DNA of 37,511 bases, from positions 1 through 37,511 of the forward strand of contig JAJRQL010000089.1 in assembly GCA_024280265.1 (NCBI GenBank). Direction: 5' to 3'. The first letter of the stretch is position 1. Each line of letters opens with the position of its first letter. The notes beneath the pieces were generated by a model. That model was given only the letters and a program-made list of their open reading frames with translations. It had not been told where the DNA came from and ran no database searches. This document shows, in pieces, positions 24,090 to 33,848 of this stretch. The stretch is from Deltaproteobacteria bacterium. Its GTDB lineage: Bacteria > Desulfobacterota > Desulfobulbia > Desulfobulbales > Desulfocapsaceae. The position numbers were made by a program, and so were the translations under genes.

Positions 24090-26049
24090 TCACCTGGATA
24101 TCCGTTACGGAGACAAACATCTGTTCAAAGACCTTTCCATACAGGTCCATGACGGGAAACGGATCGGTCTGTTAGGAGTCAATGGCGCCGGAAAATCAAC
24201 CCTCTTGAAGATCATGGCAGGAGTTACTGAGTGTGATGATGGTGTTGTGAGTCGTTCGAAATATTTTTCAGTGGCATATCTGCCGCAGGAACCGGGAGCC
24301 CTGGTATCAGGGCGAAGTTTGTATCAGGAGGCTGAATCTGCCTTTGCAGAACTGCTTAAACTGCAAAAGGAGGTGGATCGGATTAATGAGGGGCTTTCCG
24401 AGATTGATCCTCGCTCTGAAGAGTTTGCGGTGATGCTTGAGAGGCAGGGAGAGATTCAGCACCGGATCGAGGGCAGCGGGATTTACACCATGCGGGCCAG
24501 AATTGAGAAAATTCTCCTTGGGCTTGGATTTCATAAGGATGATATGGACAGGCCGGCAGCCTCGTTTTCGGGTGGCTGGGTCATGCGCCTGATGCTTGCC
24601 AAAATGCTGCTGTCGGCACCTTCACTTCTTCTTCTGGATGAGCCGACAAACCATCTGGATCTCACATCCCTTACCTGGGTGGAGGAATTTCTGCGCTCCT
24701 ATGAGGGGGCCATGGTGATTATTTCACATGACAGAACATTTCTTGATAAGGTGACCAGTACCACCTGGGAGTTGAGCCTTGGAAAACTCTCGGTCTACAA
24801 GGGAAACTACTCCTATTATGAAAAGGAGAAGGTGGAACGCAAGACCATTGAAAAAGCCGCATATGATAATCAGCAGGCCCAGATTAAGCAGAGCATGCAG
24901 TTTATTCAGCGTTTTCGGGCAAAATCCACCAAGGCCAAACAGGTACAGAGCCGGGTGAAGCAACTTGAAAAGATGGAGTTGCTGGAAATTGGTGAAGAGG
25001 ATCGACAGATTCACTTCAGTTTTCCACCGGCCCCGCAGTCGGGTCGTGACGTGATCACCGTTACGAATCTCTGTAAGAATTTTGCCGGAAAAAAGGTACT
25101 TGAGAATGTGAGTTTCCAGTTTCAGCGTGGTGATAAGGTTGCTGTGGTTGGAGTAAATGGTGCGGGGAGATCCACTCTGGTGAAGATCATCGCAGGTGCT
25201 GTTGCTGCGGATTCCGGAGAGGTCAATCTGGGGCACAAGGTGCAGCTCTCCTACTTTGGCCAGCATCAGGCCCAGGAGCTGAGTCCTGCACTCACCGCAC
25301 TTGATACTCTGTCGCTCTCTGTGAAAGATATGACCATCACCCGGATACGCTCTCTTCTTGGTGCATTTCTTTTTCGCGGTGAAGAGGTGGACAAGAAAGT
25401 GGCGGTTCTCTCTGGTGGAGAAAAAAGTCGTCTGGCGCTGGCCAAGATGATCGCTTCTCCTGCTAACTGTATGCTCCTTGACGAGCCCACCAATCATCTT
25501 GATATCAGCTCCCAGGAGGTTCTGCAGGCGGCCATGGCCCAATATGACGGTTTTATTCTGGTGGTTTCCCATAATCGTTATTTCCTTGACAGCTTTGTTA
25601 ATAAAGTGCTTGAAGTGAAGAATGGTGCAGTAACTGTTTATGAGGGAAACATAAGTGACTATCTGATAAAGATTGCAACCGATGAAGATGAGCGCCAGGA
25701 GAGTGAGCAGGCCCGTAAGATGCAGGAGCCCGAATCGCAGATATCCGGGCAGGGTGGGCGTCTTTCTCGTAAAGAGCAGAGAAAACAGGATGCACAGCAG
25801 CGACAGCTCCTGAATAAAAAAATTGGTCCCTGGAAGAAAAAGGCCCAGGAGGCGGAAAAGAAGGTGGAGACACTTGAGGTGCTGCAACAGGATCTTGAAG
25901 AGAAGATGGCTGATCCTGACTTGTACCAGGATCAGAAGGTGTGGCTGAAGGTATCAGCGGAGTATGACGACTGCTGCAGAAGGCTTGAGCGCTGGTATAA
26001 GAAGTGGGAGGAAGCTCAGGGAAAACTTGAAGGGCTGTCAGTTGAGTAA
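24076..26049 (+). CDS. ABC-F family ATPase
   Basis: A 657-residue soluble protein with two ABC cassettes and no membrane domain. Cassette one has Walker A GVNGAGKST (34-42), signature FSGGW and LLLDEPTNHLD. The interdomain linker is rich in Lys/Gln helices. Cassette two has signature LSGGEKSR and LLDEPTNHLD, but its Walker A reads GVNGAGRST with Arg365 in place of the invariant lysine. A C-terminal coiled coil (about 545-655) resembles the Uup/YheS-type tail. ABC-F proteins act on the ribosome in translation or antibiotic protection. It overlaps the radical SAM gene, so both may serve RNA or ribosome functions. Which subfamily it belongs to was not resolved. Confidence 0.92.
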   Translation: MLSINHLDIRYGDKHLFKDLSIQVHDGKRIGLLGVNGAGKSTLLKIMAGVTECDDGVVSRSKYFSVAYLPQEPGALVSGRSLYQEAESAFAELLKLQKEVDRINEGLSEIDPRSEEFAVMLERQGEIQHRIEGSGIYTMRARIEKILLGLGFHKDDMDRPAASFSGGWVMRLMLAKMLLSAPSLLLLDEPTNHLDLTSLTWVEEFLRSYEGAMVIISHDRTFLDKVTSTTWELSLGKLSVYKGNYSYYEKEKVERKTIEKAAYDNQQAQIKQSMQFIQRFRAKSTKAKQVQSRVKQLEKMELLEIGEEDRQIHFSFPPAPQSGRDVITVTNLCKNFAGKKVLENVSFQFQRGDKVAVVGVNGAGRSTLVKIIAGAVAADSGEVNLGHKVQLSYFGQHQAQELSPALTALDTLSLSVKDMTITRIRSLLGAFLFRGEEVDKKVAVLSGGEKSRLALAKMIASPANCMLLDEPTNHLDISSQEVLQAAMAQYDGFILVVSHNRYFLDSFVNKVLEVKNGAVTVYEGNISDYLIKIATDEDERQESEQARKMQEPESQISGQGGRLSRKEQRKQDAQQRQLLNKKIGPWKKKAQEAEKKVETLEVLQQDLEEKMADPDLYQDQKVWLKVSAEYDDCCRRLERWYKKWEEAQGKLEGLSVE

Positions 26050-26197
26050 ATGCGTTGGATTATAGTAATGGTTCTGTTATAAACATGGAGAGATAGGCGG
26101 CGTTGTCTGATGCCCGGGGCGGATGTGGCATTAAGCAGGCCGAGGGCGGCAAGATGAGTAATGATTGGATGATAATGTTTGAAACAGGAGAAATTGA

Positions 26198-27706
26198 ATG
26201 ACCACTGTTCAGGATTTTTTTGATGAAAAAGTCAGATTACCATCGCCACCGGCCATAGCCTTAAAGATTCTTGAAGCGGTTCGGGAAGAGGAGAATTCTT
26301 TTGATGATCTGGCCCGGATTGTCAGCACTGATCCATCGTTAAGTGTCCGTATTTTACGGGTAGCCAACTCCTCTCTCTATGGACTCAATCAGCCAGTTGA
26401 TTCCCTCGCCCAAGCTACCGGAATTATTGGAACAGATGCCCTGAAGAACATCGCTCTCGCCTTTGTTATTGTTCAGTAGTTTCAAAATGCGCCCCAGGGG
26501 AGTTTTGATCTGGAACATTTCTGGAGAAGGGCAGTTACTGCTGCGGTGGCGGCTGATATGCTGGGAAAAGCTGCAGGCTGCAGGGATCAGGATCTTTTTG
26601 TTTCCGGCCTGCTGCAGGATATTGGAGTCCTGATTTTATTTCTTTCTCATCCCGAAGGTTATACAACGGTTCTTGATGAAAAACGGGTCAGTGGAACCAG
26701 CACTTTCCTGGCAGAAAAAGAGCAGTTTGCCTGTGATCACATGGAGGTGGGCCATTACCTGCTTAGCTCCTGGAACCTCCCGGACTCCATCGCCCAGCCT
26801 ATTCATTATCACCATTCTGCCGATGAGGCAGATGGGGAGTATCAACGTTCTGCAAGGGTGTTGGATTATGCTGATAAAATTTCAGCAATGTACCATGGGC
26901 TGCGCAGTAATGAGAAATCTCTTGTCGTTCACAAAGGGCTGGCTCGGCACTGGAAGTTGTCTGGAGAAGTGATCAGTGAGTTGATTGACAGTGTCGGGGA
27001 GAAAACCCGTGAGATTCTTAAAGTCTTCTCTATTGATCCCGGTAAGATAAGGCCGTCTTCGCAGATCATGCAGGAAGCCAATGAAGAGCTTGGTGAGTTG
27101 AATTTCTCCTATGAACAGATGGTGCTTGAGTTGAAACAGGCAAAACAGAACGCCGAACAGCTGGCGCTTGAACTGCAGAAGGCCAATAACAGTCTTCGGG
27201 AACTTGCTTATCGGGACAGCCTGACCGGGCTTTATAATCATCGCTATTTCCAGAAACTGCTTGAGGCTGAGTTGGCGAGAGCTGGCCGGTATGACAATCC
27301 AGTGTCGTTGCTCATGGTGGATATTGATTTCTTTAAAAAGGTCAATGATTTATACGGTCACCTGGTGGGGGATGATGTTCTGGCTGAGGTGAGCAGTGTT
27401 CTTGTCCGACTGGTACGAAGCTGCGATGTTGTAGCCCGTTATGGTGGGGAGGAGTTTGCCGTCGTGTTGCCTGAAACCGGTACAGGTGGAGCTAAAGTGC
27501 TGGCTCAACGGTTGAGAAGGGGCGTTGAACAGAAAAAAATTGAGAGCAATGGACAGGTTGTTTCGGTGACCATCAGTGTTGGTCTTGCAAGTACTGATAT
27601 GAGTGAGCATGTTCTCAGCAGAGTGGCCCTTATAGAGTGTTGTGATCAGGCGCTCTACATGGCCAAGCACAATGGAAGAAACAGGGTGGAATTGGCCGTG
27701 ATCTGA
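26198..27706 (+). pseudogene. HDOD-GGDEF signalling protein interrupted by an amber codon
   Basis: The start has AGGAG seven bases upstream. The frame reads an HDOD domain (LPSPPAIALKILE, DPSLSVRILRVANS, TGIIGTDALKNIA) to TAG at 26477-26479 (codon 94). It then continues in the same frame without any other stop to 27706. The second part completes the HDOD domain (FWRRAVTAA, LLQDIGVLI), then a coiled coil, then a GGDEF diguanylate cyclase domain with RDSLTGLYNHRYF and active site GGEEF. Full length would be about 502 residues. A CAG-to-TAG change would explain the break. The 3' part starts at possible internal codons near 26546 and could still give a cyclase without the complete HDOD domain. 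A sequencing error is possible. Confidence 0.85.
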
Positions 27707-27720
27707 GCAGGAGTGGAGGT

Positions 27721-27778
27721 AAGTCTCACTAAAAAAACCTTGATCCTGTACAGGGTCAAGGTTTTTTTAGTGAGACTT
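27721..27778. terminator. 58-bp bidirectional intrinsic terminator
   Basis: The two 29-base halves are complementary at 28 of 29 positions. The CCTTGA-to-TCAAGG stem is flanked by A7 on the left and T7 on the right, so it works in both directions. It lies between the convergent HDOD-GGDEF and SulP genes and serves both. Confidence 0.9.
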
Positions 27779-27791
27779 CTGTTTATCCGTA

Positions 27792-29950
27792 TCAGGCTGG
27801 AATGTATTTAACCAGTGGACAGTTTTTGCATTCAGCCAAGGGGTTTTCAAGGTCGTTGTGTACTTTGTCGATGATATCAGTAACCGCTGATTCTGTATCG
27901 GGATAAAGGTTTTAAATACCGATTCGGTCAATCAGGTGAGTTCGTTCCATGACGGCCATGACCTGTCCTTTAATGCCGGACATGGCAAAGCCGAGGTTGG
28001 CGGCCCGTAGCCGTTCCACTATCATAGACAGAGCTTCTTCGCCAGAGGCGTCCATATCATTGATCCCTCTGGCATCAAGGAGAATGTAGCGCAACTCAGG
28101 ATGCTCGGTCCTGAATTTTGCAACTTGTTCATCAAGGTAGCTGGCATTTGCAAAAAAGAGCGCGCCATCGAAACGAACAACTGAGATGTGGCGACAGCCT
28201 TTGAGACGATAATGCTCAGCACTTTTTAAGACCTTGTCCTCATGCATGGAGAGCTCGGCGACAACCGGGCGCATGGATTTGTAGAGGAATACGCCCATGG
28301 AGAGTACAAAACCCACCATGATACCTTTGTCAAGGTGTGGTGCAAAGTAAAGGGTTACCAGAAAGCTGAGGACAGAGATAATTCCATCGTATTTCTGAGC
28401 ATGCCAGGCATGAATGAACCCCCTGATGTTTACCAGTCCGATGACCGCCATCATGATTACTGCGGCCAGTGTGGCCTGGGGGAGATGGTAGAGCAGGGGA
28501 GTGAAAAAGAGCAGGGTGATTACAACCATCACTGAGGTGATAACCGAGGAAATACCACTTACCGCCCCGGCCTGAAGATTTACTGCAGAACGGGAAAAGA
28601 TCCGGAGACCGAGTAACTCTGGCCAATGGAACCAAAAATATTAGCAAGCCCCTGTCCGATCAGTTCCTGGTTGGCATCAATTTTCTGACCGGTTTTGGCG
28701 GCCATGGCCTTGGCAATAGCAATGGCTTCCATGAAACCCAGAAGTGAGATGATGATTGCCGTTGGCAGCAGTTTGAAAAAACTTTTGGCAGTGAGTTCAG
28801 GGATCTTGAATTCAGGTAGTCCTTGTGGAATGTCACCGACAACAGCACCACCCCCCATCAGAGTCAGCTCATTGAGGTCAAGGGGGGAGTTCTTCACTTT
28901 GATTCGCCAGGTTGCACCATCGGTTACCACGCCGCCAGGAATGTTTTGTTTGGGATAGAAGGTGTAAGTATCGCCATCTTTAACCGCCTCAAATTTCATC
29001 CTTCTCAACTCTTCACGTAACAGGTGGGCCTCTTCTTTGGCCTGGTTCATGAGAACGGTAAGGGTTGCAATTTTAGCCTCAAGCTCCACCAGCTCGACAG
29101 TAGGACCGGTGTGGCCACTTTTTTTGAGTTCGTTGCGCAGTTTATCTACTGCCTTCCCGGTGGCAGCACGTTCCTGGCCGTAGTCATTGATACGGGCTGT
29201 GGCAGCATTGAATTGTTGGATTTTCTCTGCTATACCAAGATCCTGAATGGCTGCTATGTCGACCTTGGTATCATTTTTGAAACCGGTGTAATAGGAAAGC
29301 AGAGTAGTGACAAATACAGCAATGAGAACTGCCGGGATCTTGGGGTTGATTTTTTTTAAGACCATCATGATGGTCACCGCTCCGATTCCATACAGAAGGG
29401 TTGGGATATGGGTGTAGTCCATAGCGGCCTGGGCCACACGAATCATGGTTTCGTAATGGTGTGGCGCTTTGTCCACATAAACCCCGAAGAACTTGGAAAA
29501 CTGAGAGGAGGCTATGATGATAGCAGCGGCATTGGTGAACCCGTTTATTACCGGATGGGAGAGGAAATTGACAACCATTCCCAGACGTAGAACACCGAGC
29601 GAAAACTGAAAAATTCCGACAACCATTGCCAGGATAATCGAGTAGGCGATAAATTCAGGTGACCCTGCTGTGGCAAGGGGTTCCAGGGAGGCAGCAGACA
29701 TGAGTGAGACAACGGCCACCGGGCCGGTACCCAGTTGGCGACTGGATCCGAAAAGTGCTGCTATCATAGGGGGAAGGAAGGCTGCGTAAAGACCATAGTA
29801 GGCAGGAAGCCCTGCGAGCTGGGCATAAGCCATGGACTGTGGAATCAAAACCAGAGCCACTGTGATACCGGCGACCAGATCATGTTTGAATGATTCCCGT
29901 TTATATCCTTGGAACCAAAGCAGAAACGGAAAAACTTTTGTTAGAATCAT
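27792..29950 (-). pseudogene. SulP-family anion transporter with a frameshift and a premature stop
   Basis: The N-terminal 450 residues (start 29948-29950) show SulP membrane motifs: DLVAGITVALVLIPQSMAYA, GPVAVVSLM, FLSHPVINGFTNAAA. At about 28591-28598 a base seems lost from the TTTTCCC run after SGSF. The next frame continues SRSAVNLQAGAVSG-like sequence, the last membrane helices and a STAS domain (ILLDARGINDMDASGEE). A TAA at 27912-27914 ends that frame, yet the same frame continues for about 40 codons with a CKNCP motif to TGA at 27792. An unusual coiled-coil insertion of about 130 residues (about 240-370) sits within the membrane domain. SulP proteins carry sulfate, bicarbonate or similar anions. 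Confidence 0.82.
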
Positions 29951-30404
29951 AACTGATGAACCCTTTTGTCTGAAGGTTACAGGGTGGAAATGGGATTATA
30001 CATAACTGACTGAATGACCATTCAGATTATTTTCTCTGGCCATTGGTAGCGCTGCAAAGCCTATCCGTCAAGTTTTTTTTATGTTTCGTAAAAAACAGGT
30101 TGCTTTTTTAGATCAGAGAGTTTCTCTCGAAAAACTTCCTGGTAAGGCTGTTTTTTTTAGACGGGGTAAGGATCTGCACAATGTGGTAGCGGGAGTATGG
30201 AGTGATGATTTGCCTGGCGATTGCTAAAAAATACTTGCCTGAATGTCTGTTTTCAGGGTAGCTTTGCTTAGCTTTTTGTAGGCTTATGCCGGAATCTTCC
30301 GGGCGAAGGTCTGGTTTTTACTTTTTTAGTAGTCTGGTAATGGCTGATAATAAAAAGAAAAGTTTATGTACAGATTTTTGAAAATGTTATACTGAACTGT
30401 CCAG
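29951..30404. other. intergenic region with probable operator and no clear gene
   Basis: Between the divergent SulP gene and the iorB remnant there are about 450 AT-rich bases. Apart from the operator at 30010-30025, I see a 48-codon plus-strand frame at 30081-30227 without a ribosome site, and a short CCGGAA/TTCCGG dyad near 30291-30304. The missing 5' part of iorB and iorA, expected here from related operons, cannot be recognised. Confidence 0.45.
30010..30025. promoter_or_regulatory. palindromic operator of TetR type
   Basis: CTGAATG, two bases, CATTCAG form a perfect 7+7 dyad. TGAATG-N2-CATTCA is a common operator pattern of TetR-family repressors. It lies 60 bases upstream of the SulP start codon, where it could control SulP or the plus-strand operon. 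No TetR gene is in the window. Confidence 0.55.
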
Positions 30405-30665
30405 GTGGGGCAGAATCCTAGTCCGGTTGATGTACTTGATACAATCAGCGACAAAGGTGTTAAATTGATAACTGTTGATGCCTTTGATATCGCCCGTGAT
30501 GCGGGTGAAATGAAGGCGGCAGACGTGGTGATGGTTGGACCATGTCCGCTTTCCTGCCCATGGGTGCTGATGTCTATGAGGACATTATCAATATCCGGAT
30601 CTCGTAAGCGTTTTTGTGAAGTCAATCTGAAGGCATTTTCCGCCGGAAGAAAAATCACAGCATAG
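30405..30665 (+). pseudogene. iorB: decayed 3' fragment of indolepyruvate oxidoreductase beta subunit
   Basis: The frame encodes DVLDTISDKGVKLITVDAF, DIARDAGEMKAADVVMVG and, at the end, CEVNLKAFSAGRK, matching the C-terminal third of IorB as I know the family. The middle (LPMGADVYEDIINIRIS) is readable only in a shifted frame at about 30540-30605, so two compensating indels are present. The first two thirds of the gene and iorA are absent. The fragment ends 23 bases before paaK, the usual operon partner. The loss of the N-terminus cannot be a base-calling error, so this is a true remnant. Confidence 0.75.
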
Positions 30666-30688
30666 ATAGGTAGAAAAGAGAGAAACTT

Positions 30689-31996
30689 ATGACACTGTAT
30701 TGGGAAGAAGAGATGGAGACCCTGCCTCGGGTGGGGTTGGAGTCCATTCAGCTGAAGCGACTTCAGCATCTGGTGGCACGGGTCTGTAAAACCGTTGCCC
30801 CGTACCGCGAAAAGATGGATGCTGCAGGTGTGAAACCTGAGGATATCCAGTCTATTGCAGATCTTGCGAAACTGCCATTCACCGTGAAAGAGGACCTGCG
30901 GGAGAACTATCCCTTTGGACTCTTCACCGTTCCCATGGATCAGGTGGTGCGTGTCCATGCATCATCTGGAACCACCGGAAAACCAACGGTTGTGGGCTAC
31001 ACCAAAAAAGATATCAGAACCTGGTCGGGACTTATGGCCCGTGCCCTAACCTGTGCAGGTGCAACTTCGGCTGATATGGTGCACAACGCCTACGGATATG
31101 GTCTTTTTACGGGTGGGCTTGGAGCTCACTATGGTATAGAACGCCTTGGTGCCACGGTTATTCCGGTGTCTGGTGGCAACACCAAACGTCAGATAACCAT
31201 CATGAAGGATGTTAAATCTTCTGTGCTGCTGGCTACTCCTTCATACGCGCTGAATCTTGCTGAGACCATGGAGACCCAGGGTGTTGACCCCAAGGATCTT
31301 TCCCTGCGGGTGGGCGTGTTCGGGGCTGAGCCCTGGAGTGAAAACATGCGTAATGAGGTGGAGCGCAAGCTGAACATCAAGGCAGTGGATATCTATGGCC
31401 TCTCCGAGGTTATTGGTCCCGGTGTTGCCATGCAGTGTCTTGAGGGTGAGAAGGGAATGCACATCTTTGAGGATCATTTTCTGCCGGAAATCATTGATCC
31501 TGATACTGGTGAAGTGCTGCCTCCTGGTGAAAAGGGTGAGCTGGTCTTTACAACACTTACCAAAGAGGCTTTCCCAATTATTCGCTATCGTACCAAGGAC
31601 ATTTCCCGTCTCCTCTATGACGACTGCGCCTGTGGCAGAACTCTGGTTCGCATGGAGAAGGTGACCGGCCGAACGGACGATATGCTCATCATTCGTGGCG
31701 TCAATGTCTTCCCTTCCCAGATAGAGCATGTGCTCATGGGGACGGAAGGTGTTGAGCCTCATTATCAGATTGTGGTGAACCGCGAAGGCAATATGGACAC
31801 CATGGCCGTTGAGGTAGAAGTGAGTGAGGATATCTTCTCCGATGAGATCAAGAAACTTGAGAATCTCACCAAACGGATTCAGATGGATATCAAAGACATG
31901 CTTGGGGTGACCTGCCGGGTGAAACTGGTGGAGCCAAAGACCATTCAGCGCAGTGAAGGAAAGGCGCAGCGGGTAATCGATAATCGGCAGTTATAA
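30689..31996 (+). CDS. paaK: phenylacetate-CoA ligase (aryl acid-CoA ligase)
   Basis: A 435-residue adenylate-forming enzyme that activates aryl acetates such as phenylacetate or indoleacetate with ATP and CoA. The phosphate-binding loop [10 protein letters not shown] lies at about 91-100, the [10 protein letters not shown] and [11 protein letters not shown] motifs follow, then YRTKD and the C-terminal [20 protein letters not shown] hinge. In many deltaproteobacteria and archaea it is encoded beside IorAB, which produces arylacetyl-CoA-type products from aromatic amino acids. Here iorB is a remnant, so the enzyme's substrate supply in this cell is unclear. The ribosome site is modest (AGAGAG). 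Confidence 0.95.
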   Translation: MTLYWEEEMETLPRVGLESIQLKRLQHLVARVCKTVAPYREKMDAAGVKPEDIQSIADLAKLPFTVKEDLRENYPFGLFTVPMDQVVRVHASSGTTGKPTVVGYTKKDIRTWSGLMARALTCAGATSADMVHNAYGYGLFTGGLGAHYGIERLGATVIPVSGGNTKRQITIMKDVKSSVLLATPSYALNLAETMETQGVDPKDLSLRVGVFGAEPWSENMRNEVERKLNIKAVDIYGLSEVIGPGVAMQCLEGEKGMHIFEDHFLPEIIDPDTGEVLPPGEKGELVFTTLTKEAFPIIRYRTKDISRLLYDDCACGRTLVRMEKVTGRTDDMLIIRGVNVFPSQIEHVLMGTEGVEPHYQIVVNREGNMDTMAVEVEVSEDIFSDEIKKLENLTKRIQMDIKDMLGVTCRVKLVEPKTIQRSEGKAQRVIDNRQL

Positions 31997-32011
31997 AACG
32001 GAGGATCTGAA

Positions 32012-32443
32012 GTGCGAGTAGAACAGATTGCAGTATTTTTAGAGAATAAATCAGGTCGTCTGGCTGAGATCACCGCAACACTGGCAGCAGAAAATATTAA
32101 TATTCGGGCACTGTCTGTTGCGGATACTGCTGATTTTGGTATTCTGCGCCTCATTGTTGATGATGTTGAAAAGGCCAAAAGTACCTTGAAAAACAATGGT
32201 TTTACCGTTGGTATTACCAACGTTATTGCTGTTGAAGTGGCCGACAAGACAGGTGGTCTTGCCAGAGTGCTCAAGACCATTGAAGAAGAAAAACTGAATG
32301 TGGAGTATATGTATGCATTTGTTAACAAAACCGGAGAGAATGCGGTGTTGATCTTTCGTTTTGATGACATGGATAAGGCCATTGAGGCCTTGCAGCGTAC
32401 TGGTTATACCATTCTCAGTGGTAAGGAAATCTGTGCTTTATAG
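32012..32443 (+). CDS. tandem ACT-domain protein
   Basis: A 143-residue protein starting at GTG (32012) with GGAGG seven bases upstream. It is composed of two ACT domains: [19 protein letters not shown] near the N-terminus and [20 protein letters not shown] near the middle. ACT domains bind amino acids and regulate enzymes or transport. Genes of this type regularly follow paaK in amino-acid fermentation operons. It starts 15 bases after paaK. A role as amino-acid sensor for the operon is inference. Confidence 0.92.
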   Translation: MRVEQIAVFLENKSGRLAEITATLAAENINIRALSVADTADFGILRLIVDDVEKAKSTLKNNGFTVGITNVIAVEVADKTGGLARVLKTIEEEKLNVEYMYAFVNKTGENAVLIFRFDDMDKAIEALQRTGYTILSGKEICAL

Positions 32444-32524
32444 TTTTCGGAGTCTATCCGGAATACTTTTCTTGGCAGAACCAGAGAGGCTCTGCCGCGA
32501 TATCCTATCTGAATGGGGGAAACG

Positions 32525-33673
32525 ATGAAAAAAATAGCATCAAAACTTCTCATGGCCGTGATGGCAGTCAGTCTTCTGGCTGTGCCGGCTTTTGCTGAGA
32601 CCATTAAAATTGGAGCCATCCTGGCTGTTACCGGTGGAGCCTCCTTCCTCGGCGGCCCTGAAGCCCGTAGCCTTGAAATGATGGTCGAGGAGATCAATGC
32701 CAATGGCGGAGTGAACGGCAACAAGATTGAGCTCATTATAAAGGACTCTGCAGCAAGCCCTGAGAAAGCCATCTCATTTGCAAAACAGCTCATTGAAGAA
32801 GAAAAGGTTCTGGCAATCATTGGCCCCTCCACAAGTGGAGAGACCATGAAAATTAAGAATATATGTCAGCAGGCTAAAACTCCGCTGATTTCCTGTGGTG
32901 CTGCAGAGGTTATTGTTAATCCTGTTGCTTCCTATGTATTTAAAACCCCCCAGAAAGATTCCTTTGCTGTGAAAAAGATTTTCATGGAAATGAATAAATT
33001 GGGAATTTCCAAAATAGCCGTTCTCGCTGGAAATACAGGCTTTGGAAAGGCAGGAAAGAGTCAACTTCTGAAGCTTGCTCCTGAGTTTGGTATCGATGTT
33101 GTTGAAGTTGAAGTGTATGACAAGAAATCCAATGACCTCTCTGCAGTTGTGGCCAAAATCAAAGCCAACAAAGACGTACAGGCAGTGATCAACTGGTCCA
33201 TCGTTCCTGCTCAGGCTATTGTTGCCAAAAACATGCGGCAGGCTGGCTGGGATGTGCCCCTTTTTCAGAGTCATGGTTTTGGAAATATTAAATATGTTGA
33301 AGCCGCTGGTGCTGCTACCGAGGGAATTATTTTTCCTGCAGGACGTCTTCTCATTGCTGAGAGCCTTCTCGATGATCATCCTCAGAAAGCACTACTGATG
33401 GCTTACAAGAAAAATTATGAGGCCAAATTTAATGAGCCTGCATCCACTTTTGGTGGTCATGCTTATGATGCCATTACCATTCTTGCAGCTGCCATTGCCG
33501 TGGGTGGAAATGATCGTGAGAAGGTACGAGATGCGATCGAGAACCTGAAGAACTTCCCTGGAACCGGTGGAATTTTCAGCTTTTCTGCAGAAGACCACAA
33601 CGGTCTTGATATTGATGCATTCCAGATGATGACCGTTAAAGACGGAAAATTTGTAGCCTATACTGGTAAATAA
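32525..33673 (+). CDS. livK: branched-chain amino acid ABC transporter substrate-binding protein
   Basis: A 382-residue periplasmic protein of the Peripla_BP_6 family. The ATG at 32525 has GGGGGA four bases upstream and gives a clean signal peptide (MKKIASKLLMAV... ending PAFA-E). Mature motifs are IKIGAILAVTGGASFLGGPE, LIEEEKVLAIIGPSTSGE and FGGHAYDAITIL. It binds leucine-type or aromatic amino acids for the LivHMGF transporter encoded next. A terminator follows, so it is likely made in excess over the membrane components, as is usual for binding proteins. Confidence 0.95.
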   Translation: MKKIASKLLMAVMAVSLLAVPAFAETIKIGAILAVTGGASFLGGPEARSLEMMVEEINANGGVNGNKIELIIKDSAASPEKAISFAKQLIEEEKVLAIIGPSTSGETMKIKNICQQAKTPLISCGAAEVIVNPVASYVFKTPQKDSFAVKKIFMEMNKLGISKIAVLAGNTGFGKAGKSQLLKLAPEFGIDVVEVEVYDKKSNDLSAVVAKIKANKDVQAVINWSIVPAQAIVAKNMRQAGWDVPLFQSHGFGNIKYVEAAGAATEGIIFPAGRLLIAESLLDDHPQKALLMAYKKNYEAKFNEPASTFGGHAYDAITILAAAIAVGGNDREKVRDAIENLKNFPGTGGIFSFSAEDHNGLDIDAFQMMTVKDGKFVAYTGK

Positions 33674-33702
33674 TCGACAACAAAACAAAAAGCTGGATCC
33701 GG

Positions 33703-33735
33703 CCGGACTGGAAATGTTTTTTCAGTCCGGTTTTT
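33703..33735 (+). terminator. intrinsic terminator or attenuator between livK and livH
   Basis: CCGGACTG (33703-33710) pairs with CAGTCCGG (33723-33730) and is followed by TTTTT. It lies 30 bases after the livK stop. Partial read-through would set a high ratio of binding protein to permease. Confidence 0.82.
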
Positions 33736-33752
33736 GTTGTGATCGGTTCCGG

Positions 33753-33813
33753 TTTTCAGTTGTAAGTGTTTAGTGTCGCACCAAAGAAAGGGTTGAAAAC
33801 TTACAACTGAAAA
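33753..33813 (+). other. 15-bp perfect inverted repeat before livH
   Basis: TTTTCAGTTGTAAGT at 33753-33767 and ACTTACAACTGAAAA at 33799-33813 are perfectly complementary with a 31-base loop. It ends 35 bases before the livH start, whose ribosome site is weak (GAGG 13 bases upstream). It may control livH translation, serve as a second pause site or bind a regulator. Confidence 0.6.
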
Positions 33814-33848
33814 TCCTTTTCCTGAGCCGCTGAGGCGCCCATACTCCA

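Noticed and set aside
24724-25887. 387-codon minus-strand frame inside the ABC-F gene
   Set aside because: It is fully covered by a well-conserved plus-strand protein with all ABC motifs; composition is that of a shadow frame.
30081-30227. 48-codon plus-strand ORF
   Set aside because: Preceded by a T run instead of a ribosome site, basic low-complexity start, no recognised domain.
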